The translations under genes were made by a program, and so were the position numbers. This document shows positions 30,411 through 41,563 of a stretch of 64,000 bases of DNA, piece after piece. Origin of the DNA: Flammeovirgaceae bacterium (GTDB taxonomy: Bacteria; Bacteroidota; Bacteroidia; Cytophagales; Cyclobacteriaceae); contig JADJMA010000020.1 of the NCBI GenBank assembly GCA_016709845.1, positions 35,810-99,809 on the forward strand, given 5' to 3'. Every line of letters begins with the position of its first letter. The stretch's first letter is position 1. Under the pieces are notes generated by a model. It had not been told where the DNA came from. It did no database searches and was given only the letters and a program-made list of their open reading frames with translations.

Positions 30411-33400
30411 TTACTTAAGAATAGATTTCGATTTCGTAATGAGCTCATCTGTACGAATCTTCAACTTGTTTACTGCTTCAATGGCTTGCGAGGTTGGTGT
30501 TTCATCAGCGCTTTGAAAGACGGCCATTATATGTAATAACTTATCTTGTAAACTAACAAGCGTTTCATTCTCTAACGGGCTTTCAGAGATACTTCATAAA
30601 GAACATCTGGATTGTCGGGCTGCCCATTGCCACGGAAAGCTTGAACCAACTCCTTCTTTCCTTTTGGCCATTTCATTTTAGGATCGGCAAGTTTAGCATC
30701 AATCACATCCCGAATATCTTGTAATTGATTATAGGCTTTATAACAGGCCAATGAATTACTGGTTTGAAGTTGTAAATCACTCGAAGTGATGTTAACGCGG
30801 GGATCGAGTCGAACATCAATTTTATTTTCCTGAGCAATACCATCTACCCAAAGCTTAACGGTATAAGTTCCAGGATGAACATACGGACCAACCGGGCCAC
30901 TGGCCGTATTTTTATAAACAGCCGCAATAGCATATTGACGTTGCGTTCCTTTAGGTGCCGCATACCGCAAATCCCAAACTAAACGATGATGACCTACATT
31001 TGCAGAAAGTATTTTGTAAGGTCGTACCCAATACGTTGGATAGGCCATGGTAAGTGAATCTACAACTTCGGGCTTGTCGAGACTTGAAAATGATTTTATG
31101 ATCTCCCCTTGGCTCCTACTATTTCTACCCGAACTTTTGCTTGCTGGCTTAAATAATAATCTAATGTGCCTCCATCGGGCGGATTCTTTCCGGCAGGTTC
31201 TTCAGGGGGCAAGGGCGTATCTGCAAACATATTGTGTCGAACCCGCGTAGCTTGGGCAGACGGAAACAAAAATGATTTCTTTGTATCCATTTTGGCAAGA
31301 CTTCTTAATGGGCTGATATTATCCAAAATCCAAATTGAACGACCATGCGTTCCTACTACCAGATCATCCTCGTGAATAACCAAATCACGCGCAGATGAGC
31401 TGGCATATTCATTCTAAGTATTTGCCAGTTCTCGCCATCATCTACAGAGAAAAGACTTCGCGCTCGGAGCCGGCAAAAAGCAAAACCAGGTTGTTTAGCA
31501 TCTTCACGCACCACATTGATGGGTGAAATCGGATTCAATCCTTTCACAATTTCTTTCCATGTTGTACCACCATCGTGTGTTCTGAAAATGTGTGGCTTCA
31601 TATCGTTCTTGCGGATGGCATTAACGGCAACATAAATTGTGTTGGCATCGAAGTGCCCCCCCATCTAATTGTGAAATTTTATCCCAAGAGGATAGTGTTG
31701 GTGGGGTTACATCTTTCCATGTTTTGCCACCATCGGCAGTGCGATGAACAAGGCCATCATCCGTGCCGGCCCATATAACATTTTTATCTTTTGCTGATCC
31801 TGCTACAGCATAAATCACAGCCCGGGGCCTCATGGTTTTCATTTCTTCCGTTTTAAAATCTCCAACGCTTGCCGGAATTTCATTTTGCTTTCGTGTTAAA
31901 TCCGGACTAATAATCTCCCATTGCTTACCGCCAGTAGTTGTCTTCCACAGAACGTTAGTTCCTAAGAGCAATGCATCCGGATCAGCGGGATGAAAAATCA
32001 ATGGCGATGTTCTTACCGTACGATATTGACCCGAGCGAATTGCTTCCGGAGCAACATTTTGTGTTTGCCCCGTTTTTATTAAAGCGTGTTACGCGCCACC
32101 ATAAATTATATCTGGTTTTTTAGGATCAGGGCTACGTAGGCATACCTCATCTGCACCCACACCCATCCAATCCCGAAACGAAATCTGGCCGCCATTGCCA
32201 CGGCTGGCTGTACCAATCGCACCACTCTCCTGCTGACCACCATACACCCAATATGGAAATTGATTGTCGGTAGCAACATGGTACAACTGAGCCGTTGGCT
32301 GATTGTACCACGAGCTCCATGTGCGGCCGGCATTTACCGTTACAATAGCACCCTGATCGGCAGCAAACAACATAATGTCAGGTTGCAAGGGGTTGATCCA
32401 GATTCGATGATAATCATCGCCCCCGGGTGCACCTTTAAAGGATGCCCAGGTATAGCCGCCATCATTAGAGCGATAGGAAGCAACATTGGCTGAATAAACA
32501 ACATCAGGGTTTTTTGGATGTACTTTAATTTCAGCAAAGTCACTACCACGCCCGTAAATCCTTCGATCGTTGGTAGTAATCTTCCAACTCTCACCCCCGT
32601 CATCACTACGATAAACTCCTGCGTTAGCGCGGGCATCTACCGTTGCATACATTCGTTTAGGATTACTTGGCGAAATTCCAAAACCAATTCTACCTAAACC
32701 TTGCTGCGCACCGGGCAGTCCTTGCGTTAATGGTTTCCAGGTGTTGCCACCATCGGTTGATTTATAAAGTCCGCTGTTAGGTCCGGAGAAAGATGCATTC
32801 TCCCAAGGTCCTTCCTGATGCTCCCATAAGTCGGCATAAATTATTTCGGGATTGGTAGGATCAAATTCAACTTGAATCGCTCCGGTGTTATGATTTATAT
32901 ACAAGACTTTCTCCCACGATTTTCCGCCATCTTTTGTTCGAAATACCCCACGCTCATCATTGGCTCCATAGGGATGACCTAAACCCGCAACGATAACAAT
33001 GTCTGGATTGGTTGATGGACAATCAATCGGCCCACTTGTTGCACATTGCGCAAGCCAATATGATTCCAGGTTTTTCCGCCATCAATAGATTTATAGATTC
33101 CATCACCTACTCCTAAGTCAGGCCGATGCAACCCTTCGCCACTACCTACATAGATTATGTTCGGGTTGGATGGCGACACGGCTAAATCACCAACCGATCC
33201 AGTCGGCTCCGAATCAAAAATCGGATTCCAGGTTCTACCGTAATCATCAGTTTTCCAAACGCCACCATTGTTAACACCCATGTAAAACACATTGGGCTGT
33301 GTGGGCACGCCAACGGCAGCTACTGTACGTCCTGCGCGAAAAGGCCCGATCATCCGATACTCCAGATCTTGATAAAGTTCCGGGCGATAGGTTGTTCCGT

Positions 33401-33445
33401 TGCAATGAAGGAAATGAAAGACAATAAAATGAGAAGTCGGATCAT
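30411..33445 (-). CDS. Secreted VPS10/sortilin-like Asp-box (BNR) repeat protein, 'glycosyl hydrolase' (many frameshifts)
   Basis: About 1011 residues, broken at six or more points. The ATG at 33445 gives a signal sequence (MIRLLILLSFISFIA). Then come MIGPFRAGRTVAAVGVPTQP and a long series of Asp-box beta-propeller repeats (DDYGRTWNP, STDGGNTWKP, RSDDGGESWKI, TADGGKTWKDV, THDGGTTWKE). HGRSIWILDNISPL and the C-terminal helix SQAIEAVNKLKIRTDEL, ending KSKSIL, complete it. The last 55 residues lie in a frame entered at about 30585. Members of this Bacteroidota family are called glycosyl hydrolases or sortilin-like, but no catalytic residues can be assigned; a binding or surface role is equally possible. 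Confidence 0.85.
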
Positions 33446-33469
33446 GGTTTTATAGATTTAAAATTCTTA

Positions 33470-33580
33470 GATGCTGGATACTAGTGACTGGATGTACTTG
33501 ACTACAAGTTGACATATTACTTCAATATTAATAATACTACTATCGACTATGGACTAAATACTATGGACTCTCTGTTATTT
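33470..33580. repeat. Degenerate heptamer-period repeat, intergenic
   Basis: Two stretches have clear seven-base periodicity: GATGCTG GATACTA GTGACTG near 33470 and TATGGAC TAAATAC TATGGAC near 33547. They fill the gap between the cyclophilin and the VPS10 gene. The unit sequence drifts but the period is kept. Similar loci lie at 37664, 38643, 46328 and 47587. Confidence 0.55.
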
Positions 33581-34344
33581 ACTTTTCTTTGGTTCACTCA
33601 AAACAAACATCCGCATGCGAACATCTGTTTCTGGACGATCGGATTTATTTGTTTTCGTTGCTGCAATTTTATCTAATACATCAAAACCAATTTCGAGCTC
33701 GCCAAATACCGTATAACCGCCATCCAAATGCGGTGTACCACCTACGGTTGTATAGATTTTCTTCTGTTCATTATTGAGTGTTAGATTTTCGTATTCCGGT
33801 GTTAATCTTCGCTGAATAACAGCGCTATCTAATTGGGTTGCCTTCCATGCAGGTCTTTGCACGATATAAAATTGGCAGTTGCTGCTTGCCTTTCTGGATT
33901 ATTATCCCGAGCTGCACCCAATGCACCTCGTTTGTGATAGATTCCTTTATCTGTTCGAAACTCGGCAGGAATTTTATCACCGGGTGCGCTGTTACTTCCT
34001 AATCGTGAGCTTGCAGACGCATTCTTACTGGTTGGGTCACCCCCTTGGATCATAAAGTTATTTATTACCCTATGAAATGATAATGAATCGTAAAACCCGG
34101 ATTTTACTTTGGCAACAAAATTATCACGGTGAAGCGGAGTTTCATTGTACAACTTCAACACCATATCACCTTCTGTGGTTATTATCAGAATATGATAGCG
34201 TCCATCCTTTTCATCAATTTGCTTTTGATATTTCTTAATAGCCGAAGATTCTTCGTTGGTCAGTTTTCTAAATGTTCTTGAGGAACTACACCCCACTAAA
34301 AAGAAGACTGATAGAATTGAAAGCAAGAATAACCGCCTTATCAT
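33575..34344 (-). CDS. Cyclophilin-type peptidyl-prolyl cis-trans isomerase lipoprotein (frameshifted)
   Basis: About 256 residues. The signal peptide MIRRLFLLSILSVFFLVGC ends in a lipobox (LVGC). The cyclophilin domain shows DNFVAKVKSGFYDSLSFHRV, INNFMIQGGD and AEFRTDKGIYHKRGALGAAR; one T is missing near 33862 and the other frame continues VQRPAWKATQLD and DGGYTVFGELEIGFDVLDKI. It catalyses proline isomerisation in periplasmic or outer-membrane proteins. Reading each half alone would give a truncated enzyme. Confidence 0.9.
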
Positions 34345-34386
34345 ATGAATGAATTAATGCGCTAAGATATTAAAACGAGTTGGACA

Positions 34387-34560
34387 ATGAAGGAAAATTA
34401 TGAGTTCGGTTACCTTTCTGTTAAAGCCATGCTGCTCTTTGCTGTGCTCAACCAACAGGAGGAAACCATCAAGAATATGGCCTTTAAATTCATGGACGGA
34501 AGAAAGTTTTACAACCGCACTTCAAGGGTTCTATTCGACCAAAGGCTCTATAACCCTTAA
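34387..34560 (+). CDS. Small hypothetical ORF, 57 aa
   Basis: Open frame MKENYEFGYLSVKAMLLFAV ending FDQRLYNP, in the gap between the cyclophilin start and the CBS gene. I know no homologue, there is no strong ribosome-binding site, and it may be a chance frame or the remnant of a longer gene. Listed because it is the only plausible coding content of this 290-base gap. Confidence 0.22.
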   Translation: MKENYEFGYLSVKAMLLFAVLNQQEETIKNMAFKFMDGRKFYNRTSRVLFDQRLYNP

Positions 34561-34634
34561 CAGTGAGGCAATCAAATAGTTTTCCAAATGAGAAACTATA
34601 ACCTATTAGATTAACTCTTCCTTGTGAGATACAA

Positions 34635-35105
34635 CTATGACCAACTGGTAGGGTTGATATTTTTAGCAGCTCGGAGAATATCAATACGACTAACTTGCCC
34701 TATCAACACGCCATTTTCTACCACCGGCATCCTGCGAATTGGTGAATTAAGAAATTCAGTGGCAGCATCCACCACCGTATTATCCGGAGACATAGTTTTA
34801 ACATCGCGCGTCATATAATCAGAAACAACAGGATCGCTATGGGGTAAATTGTGGTATGCCTGATCAACAATTAGCTTAAGACAATCGCGCTCTGAAATAA
34901 TGCCAATTAACTTTTTGTTTTCATCTAAAACTGGAGCACCCGAAATTCTCTTTTCAATCATGATGTCAATTACCTCATTGATCAATTGATCAGGGCGAAC
35001 TGTTACCAGATTATGCAGTTGAACCATATATTTCATAATGGTTTCATACTTGGGCTGACCGGCTTTCAACTCTTCTTTGCTCTTGATGTCGGGTTTAAAA
35101 TTCAT
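34635..35105 (-). CDS. CBS-domain pair protein
   Basis: Intact 156-residue protein made of two CBS motifs (about 30-85 and 95-150): VTVRPDQLINEVIDIMIEKR with GAPVLDENKKLIGIISERD, and MTRDVKTMSPDNTVVDAATE with RRMPVVENGVLIGQVSRIDI. CBS pairs bind adenine nucleotides and act as energy or redox sensors. No partner domain is fused. It is divergent from the acyl-CoA oxidase-like gene. Confidence 0.92.
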   Translation of the reverse strand: MNFKPDIKSKEELKAGQPKYETIMKYMVQLHNLVTVRPDQLINEVIDIMIEKRISGAPVLDENKKLIGIISERDCLKLIVDQAYHNLPHSDPVVSDYMTRDVKTMSPDNTVVDAATEFLNSPIRRMPVVENGVLIGQVSRIDILRAAKNINPTSWS

Positions 35106-35188
35106 GGTTTGAAGGGTTTAGTGAAAACTAATATAGGAAATTCTTATAAAAATATAAAGATTTAAATGTCCACATGTAAGGATTTTCA

Positions 35189-35206
35189 CAAGAATCTTCA
35201 TTCTTG
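35189..35206. promoter_or_regulatory. Short inverted repeat in the divergent CBS/acyl-CoA oxidase promoter region
   Basis: CAAGAAT, loop CTTC, ATTCTTG is a perfect 7-bp inverted repeat about 85 bases upstream of the CBS start. It may be an operator or a leader hairpin; no U-tract follows. Role unassigned. Confidence 0.28.
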
Positions 35207-35353
35207 ATCTAATTAAATAGATTAGGTTTTTATTAGAGTCGGGTAATTATGGACTCTTCCATGCATGTTATTGATTCTACTGACACGGGGAGTGGAAAAG
35301 TACAAGATGAGATTAAATCGTTATTTTTATAACGTACCATTTTTTATCTAACT

Positions 35354-37659
35354 ATGCTAGACTCCGATCTTGTAAGGGCTAATCCTAAGCTATTAGTTTT
35401 TATCCCTATACTATATACCGTATGGTCTGATGCTATACTAACACCCAGTGAGGTTTCGATTCTTGAGGGGTTGATAAACAGTCAGCAATGGTTAACCGAT
35501 CCTGAAAAGAAATTATTGTTAACCAAGCTCAATCCTGCCACACCGCCCACTGCCGATGAACTGATGAGTTGGCGCACAGCCATCTCACAGGTAGCGGATT
35601 CGAAGCATGCCAATGATACATTGGTCAATCTGGGTATACGCATGGCTAGTTTAAAAGGTGACGGAACGATCAGCGAAATTCTAATTAAGGCACAGCCGTC
35701 TCTTTCCAAAATTGAAGCTACCCTTTGACTGATCAGTCGTGAAGCAACCTTTAATTTTCAATCGGGCCGGAAGACAATTACTTCTGAACAGATTACTCAT
35801 CAAAATTTTAATGTTCAGGAGTTAACTAAACTGTTGGATGGAGAACACGCCAATCTCATCCGTAAAGTCAAAACTCTTATATCAGACCCTGAATTTAGTT
35901 ACGTAGATCCGGGCGATCTTGACTTATATAGAAAACGCGTATTGCAATGGTGTAAGTTTCTTGCCGAGCAGGGATTCGGTTCCATGGCCTATCCAAAAGA
36001 GTACGGAGGGCAGAATGATATGGCCGCCTACTTCGCTATTATGGAAACACTAAGCTATCATGATCTTAGTATGGTTATTAAGTTTGGCGTGCAGTTTGGG
36101 CTCTGGGGCATGAGCGTATCTCTTCTGGGTACCGAAAAACATCATGTTAAATATCTAAAAGATATCTGCACGCTGGAGCTTCCGGGTTGTTTTGCTATTA
36201 CGGAGACCAACCATGGATCGAATGTAAAACGTATTGAGACCACCGCTACTTATGATCATCAGACCCGTACATTTAAAATACATACCCCAAACGAGTTTGC
36301 GCGCAAAGAATACATTGGAAATGCCGCGCTGCACGGACAAATGGCTACCGTTTTTGCTAAACTAATTTTAGATGAAAAGGATTATGGGGGTTGCTGCCTT
36401 ACTTGTTCCTTTGCGGGATAAAAAGGGAAAAGTGTTGCCGGGTATCACCATTAAAGATTGCGGAAGAAAGATGGGTTTAAATGGCGTAGATAATGGGATT
36501 ATCTATTTTAATCACGTAATCATTCCGAAAGAAAATCTGCTTGACCGATTTACGTCCGTGAATGATGAGGGGAAATTTGAAAGTCCTATAGCCAGCGACA
36601 ACCGAAGGTTCTTTACCATGCTGGGCACTTTGGTGGGCGGAAGGATTGGAATCCCACGATCAGGTAATTCGGCTTCTAAATCAGGTCTCACCATTGCTAT
36701 CCGCTATGGAGATCAGCGCAGACAATTTGGTCCTGAAGGTGGTACGGAAGTACCTATACTAAATTATCGTACGCACCAGAGAAGACTGATGCCTTTGTTA
36801 GCAAACGTGTACGCCATACATTTTTCACTTCAGTATCTTACACAGCGATTTCTAAATCGAAAAGAAGATGACATGCAGGAGATTGAGGCCCTTGCGGCTG
36901 GCTTAAAGTCATTTGCCACCTGGAATACAACAGCCACCCTGCAGGAATGCCGTGAATGTTGTGGCGGCAAAGGATATATGTCAGAAAATCGAATTGAAGT
37001 TCTTAAAAATGATACGGATGTTTTTACAACGTTCGAGGAGACAATACTGTGCTGATGCAACTGGTTGCTAAGAGTCGGTTAACAGAATTCAAACAGGAGT
37101 TCGGCAACATGAACGTGTTAACTATTTTAAACTATGTGGCCGATCAGGCAAAACCACCATCACCGAAATGAATCCGATTATTACGCGAAATACCGATGAA
37201 AAACATTTGCTCGATTCAGAATTTCATTTAAACGCATTCAGATTTCGTGAACGGGATATTCTTACTTCTGCTGCCAAACGACTGAAGCGACACATCGATA
37301 GCGGTATGGATTCTTTCGATGCATTTAATGTGTGCCAACAACATTTAGTGCAAGTAGGGTTCGCCTATATTGAACGGATCATTCTTGAACAATTTATTTT
37401 GCAAGTTGAAGCCACCAAAGATACAGGTTGCAAAAAAGTGCTTAAAAAATTATGTGATCTGTTCGCGCTTTCGCAAATGGATAAAAATAAAGGCTGGTAT
37501 CTGGAACAAAGCTATATGGAAGGAAGCAAGACAAAGGCTATACGTAAGTTAGTGAACCAGCTGTGTTGGGAAATAAGGCAAGACGCTGTTCCTTTAACCG
37601 ATGCCTTTAATATTCCAGATCAATGTTTGAGTGCGCCTATTGCTGTTGCTATTCGGTAA
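35354..37659 (+). CDS. Acyl-CoA oxidase/dehydrogenase-like flavoprotein (in-frame stop plus frameshifts)
   Basis: About 768 residues in the peroxisomal acyl-CoA-oxidase style. An N-terminal helical segment (about 1-125) is separated from the rest by an in-frame TGA at 35726-35728, with coding signal continuing in the same frame (LISREATFNFQSGRKTITSE). The FAD-binding core has GSMAYPKEYGGQNDMAAY, CFAITETNHGSNVKRIETTA and CGGKGYMSENRIEVLKNDTD. Frame changes occur near 36400, 37045 and 37155. The C-terminal domain ends with DAFNIPDQCLSAPIAVAIR. It oxidises acyl-CoA thioesters in beta-oxidation, by family. The TGA could be a base-call error or a true nonsense mutation. Confidence 0.87.
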
Positions 37660-37663
37660 GTGG

Positions 37664-37755
37664 CAATCGGTGGTCAGTATTCGGTAATCAGTAGTAAGTG
37701 TTCACTTCTGATCACCGAACACCTCTTACCAATAATTACTCAAATCACCACCCGT
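37664..37755. repeat. Degenerate heptamer-period inverted repeat, intergenic
   Basis: Left arm in seven-base units: CGGTGGT CAGTATT CGGTAAT CAGTAGT. Right arm: GATCACC GAACACC TCTTACC, the complement of GGTGATC GGTGTTC GGTAAGA, so the two halves can pair. It starts just after the acyl-CoA oxidase stop codon. Without a T-run it is not a classical terminator, though it could form a hairpin at the transcript end. Confidence 0.6.
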
Positions 37756-37832
37756 ACTGACTGCCGCCAGTAACCTGAGTTGAATTTATTATCTTAATTG
37801 ATGGAAATCTTAAAGCGCCTAATAATCAGTCA

Positions 37833-38635
37833 TTACATCCTTGCTAAAGGTATCTTAAACTGATAGCCAACATTTTCATCTTTTGCAGGATCAAGAACAT
37901 CCAAACCATACTTTATCTTTTTAGGATCGTCATACACAAACGTGCCGAAGAGTCGATCCCACATGGAAAAAATGTTACCGAAGTTTGTGTCCGTCCACGG
38001 CCGTTCAAAATGATGGTGAAACTTATGGACGTTGGGTGTAATGAAAATATAACTCAATGGTTTATCAATCCATATTGGAAGTGAAATATTAGCGTGGGTG
38101 AAGTAGGTGAAGAACACCGTGCAAATCCTGTAAAAAAATAATAGCCTGCCGGAGCTCCGGTAATAATAACGGCTACTAATGCAAATGTCTCACGCATCAT
38201 AAAATCACCGGGATGATGGCGGGTGCCAGAGGTTGCATCTAAATGTGTATCGCTGTGATGGATCATGTGAAACTTCCACATCCACTTTACACGATGAAGC
38301 ATAAAGTGAATTAAATATTGGGCCATCAATTCAAAAATAAGAATGCACATGAGCAGCTCAGCCCAAATAGGCCAGTCAATCAGATAGGTTAATCCAAATT
38401 CATTTGCCTTTATCCATTCAAAAACTCCTACGGTGGCTACACCAAAGAGAACATTAATAACCATGGTTGTTGATAGAAAAACAAAGTTGACACCAGCATG
38501 CTTCCATTTTCTATAATTAAACCGAAATAATGGAAAGGCGCCTTCTAAAATCCAACACACAAAGAGGCAGATGAATATCCACGCTGCGCGCTGCCACGTG
38601 GGCATAGTTTCGAAGAAGTTTAGAAATGATTCCAC
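37833..38635 (-). CDS. Sterol desaturase / fatty acid hydroxylase family protein (frameshifted)
   Basis: About 267 residues, integral membrane di-iron oxygenase. N-terminal hydrophobic helices (WQRAAWIFICLFVCWILEGA) precede histidine boxes HFMLHR and HMIHHSDTHLD. After a frame change near 38110 the rest reads HANISLPIWIDKPLSYIFIT with the third box HKFHHHFERPWTDTNFGNIF, then SMWDRLFGTFV. All eight or more conserved histidines are visible, so the enzyme should be active once repaired. It hydroxylates or desaturates a lipid; the substrate is unknown. Confidence 0.9.
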
Positions 38636-38642
38636 GAATGAA

Positions 38643-38690
38643 ATTTAAGAAGTACGAATTTAGAATTACGAATTACTAAGTGCTAATTAT
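38643..38690. repeat. Degenerate heptamer-period repeat, intergenic
   Basis: Units GTACGAA TTTAGAA TTACGAA TTACTAA GTGCTAA TTATTAG run in seven-base register between the amidinotransferase end and the sterol desaturase start. Like the loci at 33470 and 37664 it keeps the period while the unit changes. Confidence 0.5.
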
Positions 38691-38706
38691 TAGCAATAAT
38701 CATTTT

Positions 38707-39587
38707 TCAAGCTACTATTCGCTCAATGGGTCTGGTTAAACAAGTTGGTCCACCCCACCCTTTACACTTATTTCTTGCCCATCGTATTCATGTACTGTGC
38801 AACCGGCATCCTGTAATCCTCGTTTTGTTATCGGATTGCCCTTAACCATTATCACTTCGCGCGGAGCAATGGCCAATACATTACAACCCATTGAATCCCA
38901 TTCACTATCTGGTACTTCAACAAGATTATACCCTTTCAGTAATAATGTGTTTCGGAACGAAATTGTCATAAGTGGAGAATAGACTACGGCAAGATCTTTA
39001 TCTATAGGACTAAATACGGACATCAAATGAAAAACATCAGATGGACCTTTGTAATGAGGCATATCTACAACCCAGATATGAACGCCTTTGGGTTCCAATA
39101 AATTTTTTAGTTGGTGTATACCCTCCCAATTGGTCCGATAGGTATGACCCACAGCAAGTGTATGCGAATCCACCCAGGCCACATCGCCACCTTCTACTGT
39201 TCCGGGAATCTTGATCTCGCCTAAAATTTTTATTTCATTTTCTTCAAATGATTTTCTTTCAGCCACAGGTTCATTGCTTCGGGTGGCTTTACCCATGTTG
39301 CAAATAATCATTCCATAATCTGTTGCAATGGCGGCATCGCGACAATAAATTGAGTCAAGAGTAACCTGCGGATCGAAAGGCAGTGTGTAAATCTTCGCTC
39401 CGCTATTCACGATCAAGTTTTCAAAATCAGCATACTCCTGGTTTGCTACTTTGTAATCAGGCTGCGAAAGAAAGCTTAATTCTTTCCACTGTGCTGCCAG
39501 TTTCTTTTGATTTACAAACGCTTCTGCTGGCCTCTTAATAAAAACTGATTTCAGTTTTCCGTATTCAGATTGACAAGTTGTTATCAC
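38707..39587 (-). CDS. Amidinotransferase-superfamily hydrolase (DDAH/arginine-deiminase-like; C-terminal frameshift)
   Basis: About 293 residues. The guanidine-modifying fold is shown by CQSEYGKLKSVFIKRPAEAF, YCRDAAIATDYGMIICNMGK, PGTVEGGDVAWVDSHTLAVG (EGGD), and the catalytic His in KGPSDVFHLMSVFSPIDKD. In the given frame it ends KGGVDQLV without the catalytic Cys. Moving one base near 38760 restores GPTCLTRPIERIVA with the nucleophilic Cys and a stop at 38707, so the true protein is complete. It may hydrolyse a methylarginine or arginine-type substrate. The next gene upstream is an amino acid permease, 16 bases away. Confidence 0.88.
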
Positions 39588-39603
39588 AAGGTGGCTTTTT
39601 GTT

Positions 39604-40884
39604 TCATTTTATCCAGGCGTAAAAAGGTAGTCCGGCCATTAGCATAACAAATCCCCAATAAACAATTTCTTCACCGGAACCAATCACCGCCCACATCGAG
39701 TAAACAAAAGCAAGAGAGGCCACCGTTAGTTTTCCCCATCGGATGCCGGGTTGTTTACTATCAAGTATAAAGAAAGCAATTATTGAAAATAAGTAGGCAA
39801 CAAGGCATGTAAGCGTGCCTAATAGAATGGCAAACTTATACGTATCAGCAAGGCTTTTACTAAAGTTCATTGACACCACAATAGACACTAAGATGCTGGA
39901 AAAATTAATGCCGCAATCGGAGTTGCATTTTTATTTTCCTTCGCAAAATTCTTGAAATAAATCATTACGGGCAGCAGCCATTGGCATTTGTCCTTGAATC
40001 AAAATCCAACCGTTAAGTGCTCCAAACGTAGAGATTACTGCACCGCCTGCAATCAGGTAGCGTGCACCTTCGCCCCAGATTGATGCTGCAGCATCAGCAA
40101 AAGGTGCATCTGAGTGCATGAGTATTGAAGGAGGTATTAAACCCATTACGGCAACGGTGCTGGCAATGTATATTCCAGTAGTCAATACAGTTCCAATAAT
40201 TGTCGCTCTCGAAATAGTGGTTTCCGGATTTTTAACATTTCCCGAAGGAATGGTAGCACATTCTAACCCAAGAAATGCAAACAAGGTAAGTGTGGTTGCA
40301 CTTGTAATAGCCGATAGATTGGATTCTGTACTCACATTGAAGGGAACAAAATTATCCAGATTTAAATAGAACAATCCCCCAATGGTAATTACAGCTAAAG
40401 GAGCAATTTTAAGAACAGTGGTTATTACCTGAATAATGCCTGCTTCCTTAATCCCTTTTGTATTTATCCAGGTCAAAAACCAGATAGCAGAAAGCCCTGC
40501 ACCTACGGCATAAACCGGATGGGTTGACAAGACTGGAATAAATGCAGTTAAATAACTTACAAACGCAACGGCTATGGCAGCATTGGTGCACCAAACAGAA
40601 ATCCAATAACCCCATGCAACCAAAAAAGCTGCGAAGTCTCCCATTCCTTCGCGGGAATAAGCATACGGGCCTCCCGTAGCCAGTGGTTTAAGTTTGCTTA
40701 GCCAACTAAATACCAACGCCAGGCAGATGGCTCCAGAACCGGAGATAACCCAACCCACTAAACTAATGCCACCATAAATGCCAAGGGTTGCCGGTAGCAT
40801 GAATAAACCGGAGGCAATCATATTTCCCACTACTAAAGAAGTAGCTGTCCAAATTCCGATTTTGTTTTTATCCGTAACAGACAT
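39604..40884 (-). CDS. APC-superfamily amino acid permease (frameshifted)
   Basis: About 427 residues, 12-helix inner-membrane transporter. The start KIGIWTATSLVVGNMIASGL contains the GNMIASG-type substrate backbone motif in helix 1, as in AdiC/CadB-type antiporters. TLTLFAFLGLECATIPSGNV is the helix 6 region. A break near 39935 is followed in another frame by SIVVSMNFSKSLADTYKFAI and the last helices. Gene order with the amidinotransferase suggests arginine, agmatine or a related substrate, but that is inference. Confidence 0.88.
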
Positions 40885-40951
40885 GAAGCTGTTAATTACG
40901 AATAAATAATGACATCATAAATTAAAGTAGAAAAACTTTAAGATGTAAACT

Positions 40952-41563
40952 CTATTTGGCAGTCATAAATGGTATTGAAACCTTTATCTTTTCCCATTCT
41001 AAGTTTATATGACCCTGTGCAGCGGCTGTCGATTCAATCGTATAGCGCAATCGCTCTTGGTTCCTATCTTGCCACTCTGCTTTAACGTTTATCCTCACGA
41101 GGTCTTCTTTTGGATCATAATTATCAGTCAAGTGTTGCTCCCAATTTTTGTTTACAATTAGCGTCCAGTCGATTTTACCAGGAATTGCAAACAAAGCATA
41201 TTTACCTGCCGGAATAGGCATGTTGGAAATCATTATTTCTTTATCGAATTGAATGCTAGTGGCCATGTGTGCTCCAGCTACCCACACTTTGTCGTAAGGA
41301 ACAAGGCCTCCCCAAACTATTCTATCGCGCACGGCTGGCGAATGATAATCTATATGTACATGGGTTGTACCAACTATTCCCGTTGCGATTGCTTTCAAAC
41401 TTCCTTTCAAAGTATCCGATTTAGATTGAGTAAGAATCTCAATGCCAGATTCAGCCAACGAAGGTGTAAGCACAGCGGTTGTTTCCTTTCTCGATTCCTG
41501 AGAAGTACAACTGATAAGACTAATGAAAAGTATGCTACAGATTGCTCTCACAATACTTATCAT
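40952..41563 (-). CDS. DUF2911 lipoprotein
   Basis: Intact 203-residue protein with signal peptide MISIVRAICSILFISLISC and lipobox Cys. The DUF2911 signature is clear: HIDYHSPAVRDRIVWGGLVP, then YDKVWVAGAHMATSIQFDKE and PIPAGKYALFAIPGKIDWTL. Function unknown; members are extracytoplasmic. Its ATG overlaps the stop of the upstream BNR gene by four bases, so it is the last gene of the metal operon. Confidence 0.9.
   Translation of the reverse strand: MISIVRAICSILFISLISCTSQESRKETTAVLTPSLAESGIEILTQSKSDTLKGSLKAIATGIVGTTHVHIDYHSPAVRDRIVWGGLVPYDKVWVAGAHMATSIQFDKEIMISNMPIPAGKYALFAIPGKIDWTLIVNKNWEQHLTDNYDPKEDLVRINVKAEWQDRNQERLRYTIESTAAAQGHINLEWEKIKVSIPFMTAK

Noticed and set aside
34490..34684. 64-residue minus-strand open frame downstream of the CBS gene
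   Set aside because: Overlaps the CBS gene end in another frame and has no protein-like features.
35726..35728. Selenocysteine or TGA recoding in the acyl-CoA oxidase-like gene
   Set aside because: No stable hairpin follows the codon and the family has no selenoprotein members known to me.
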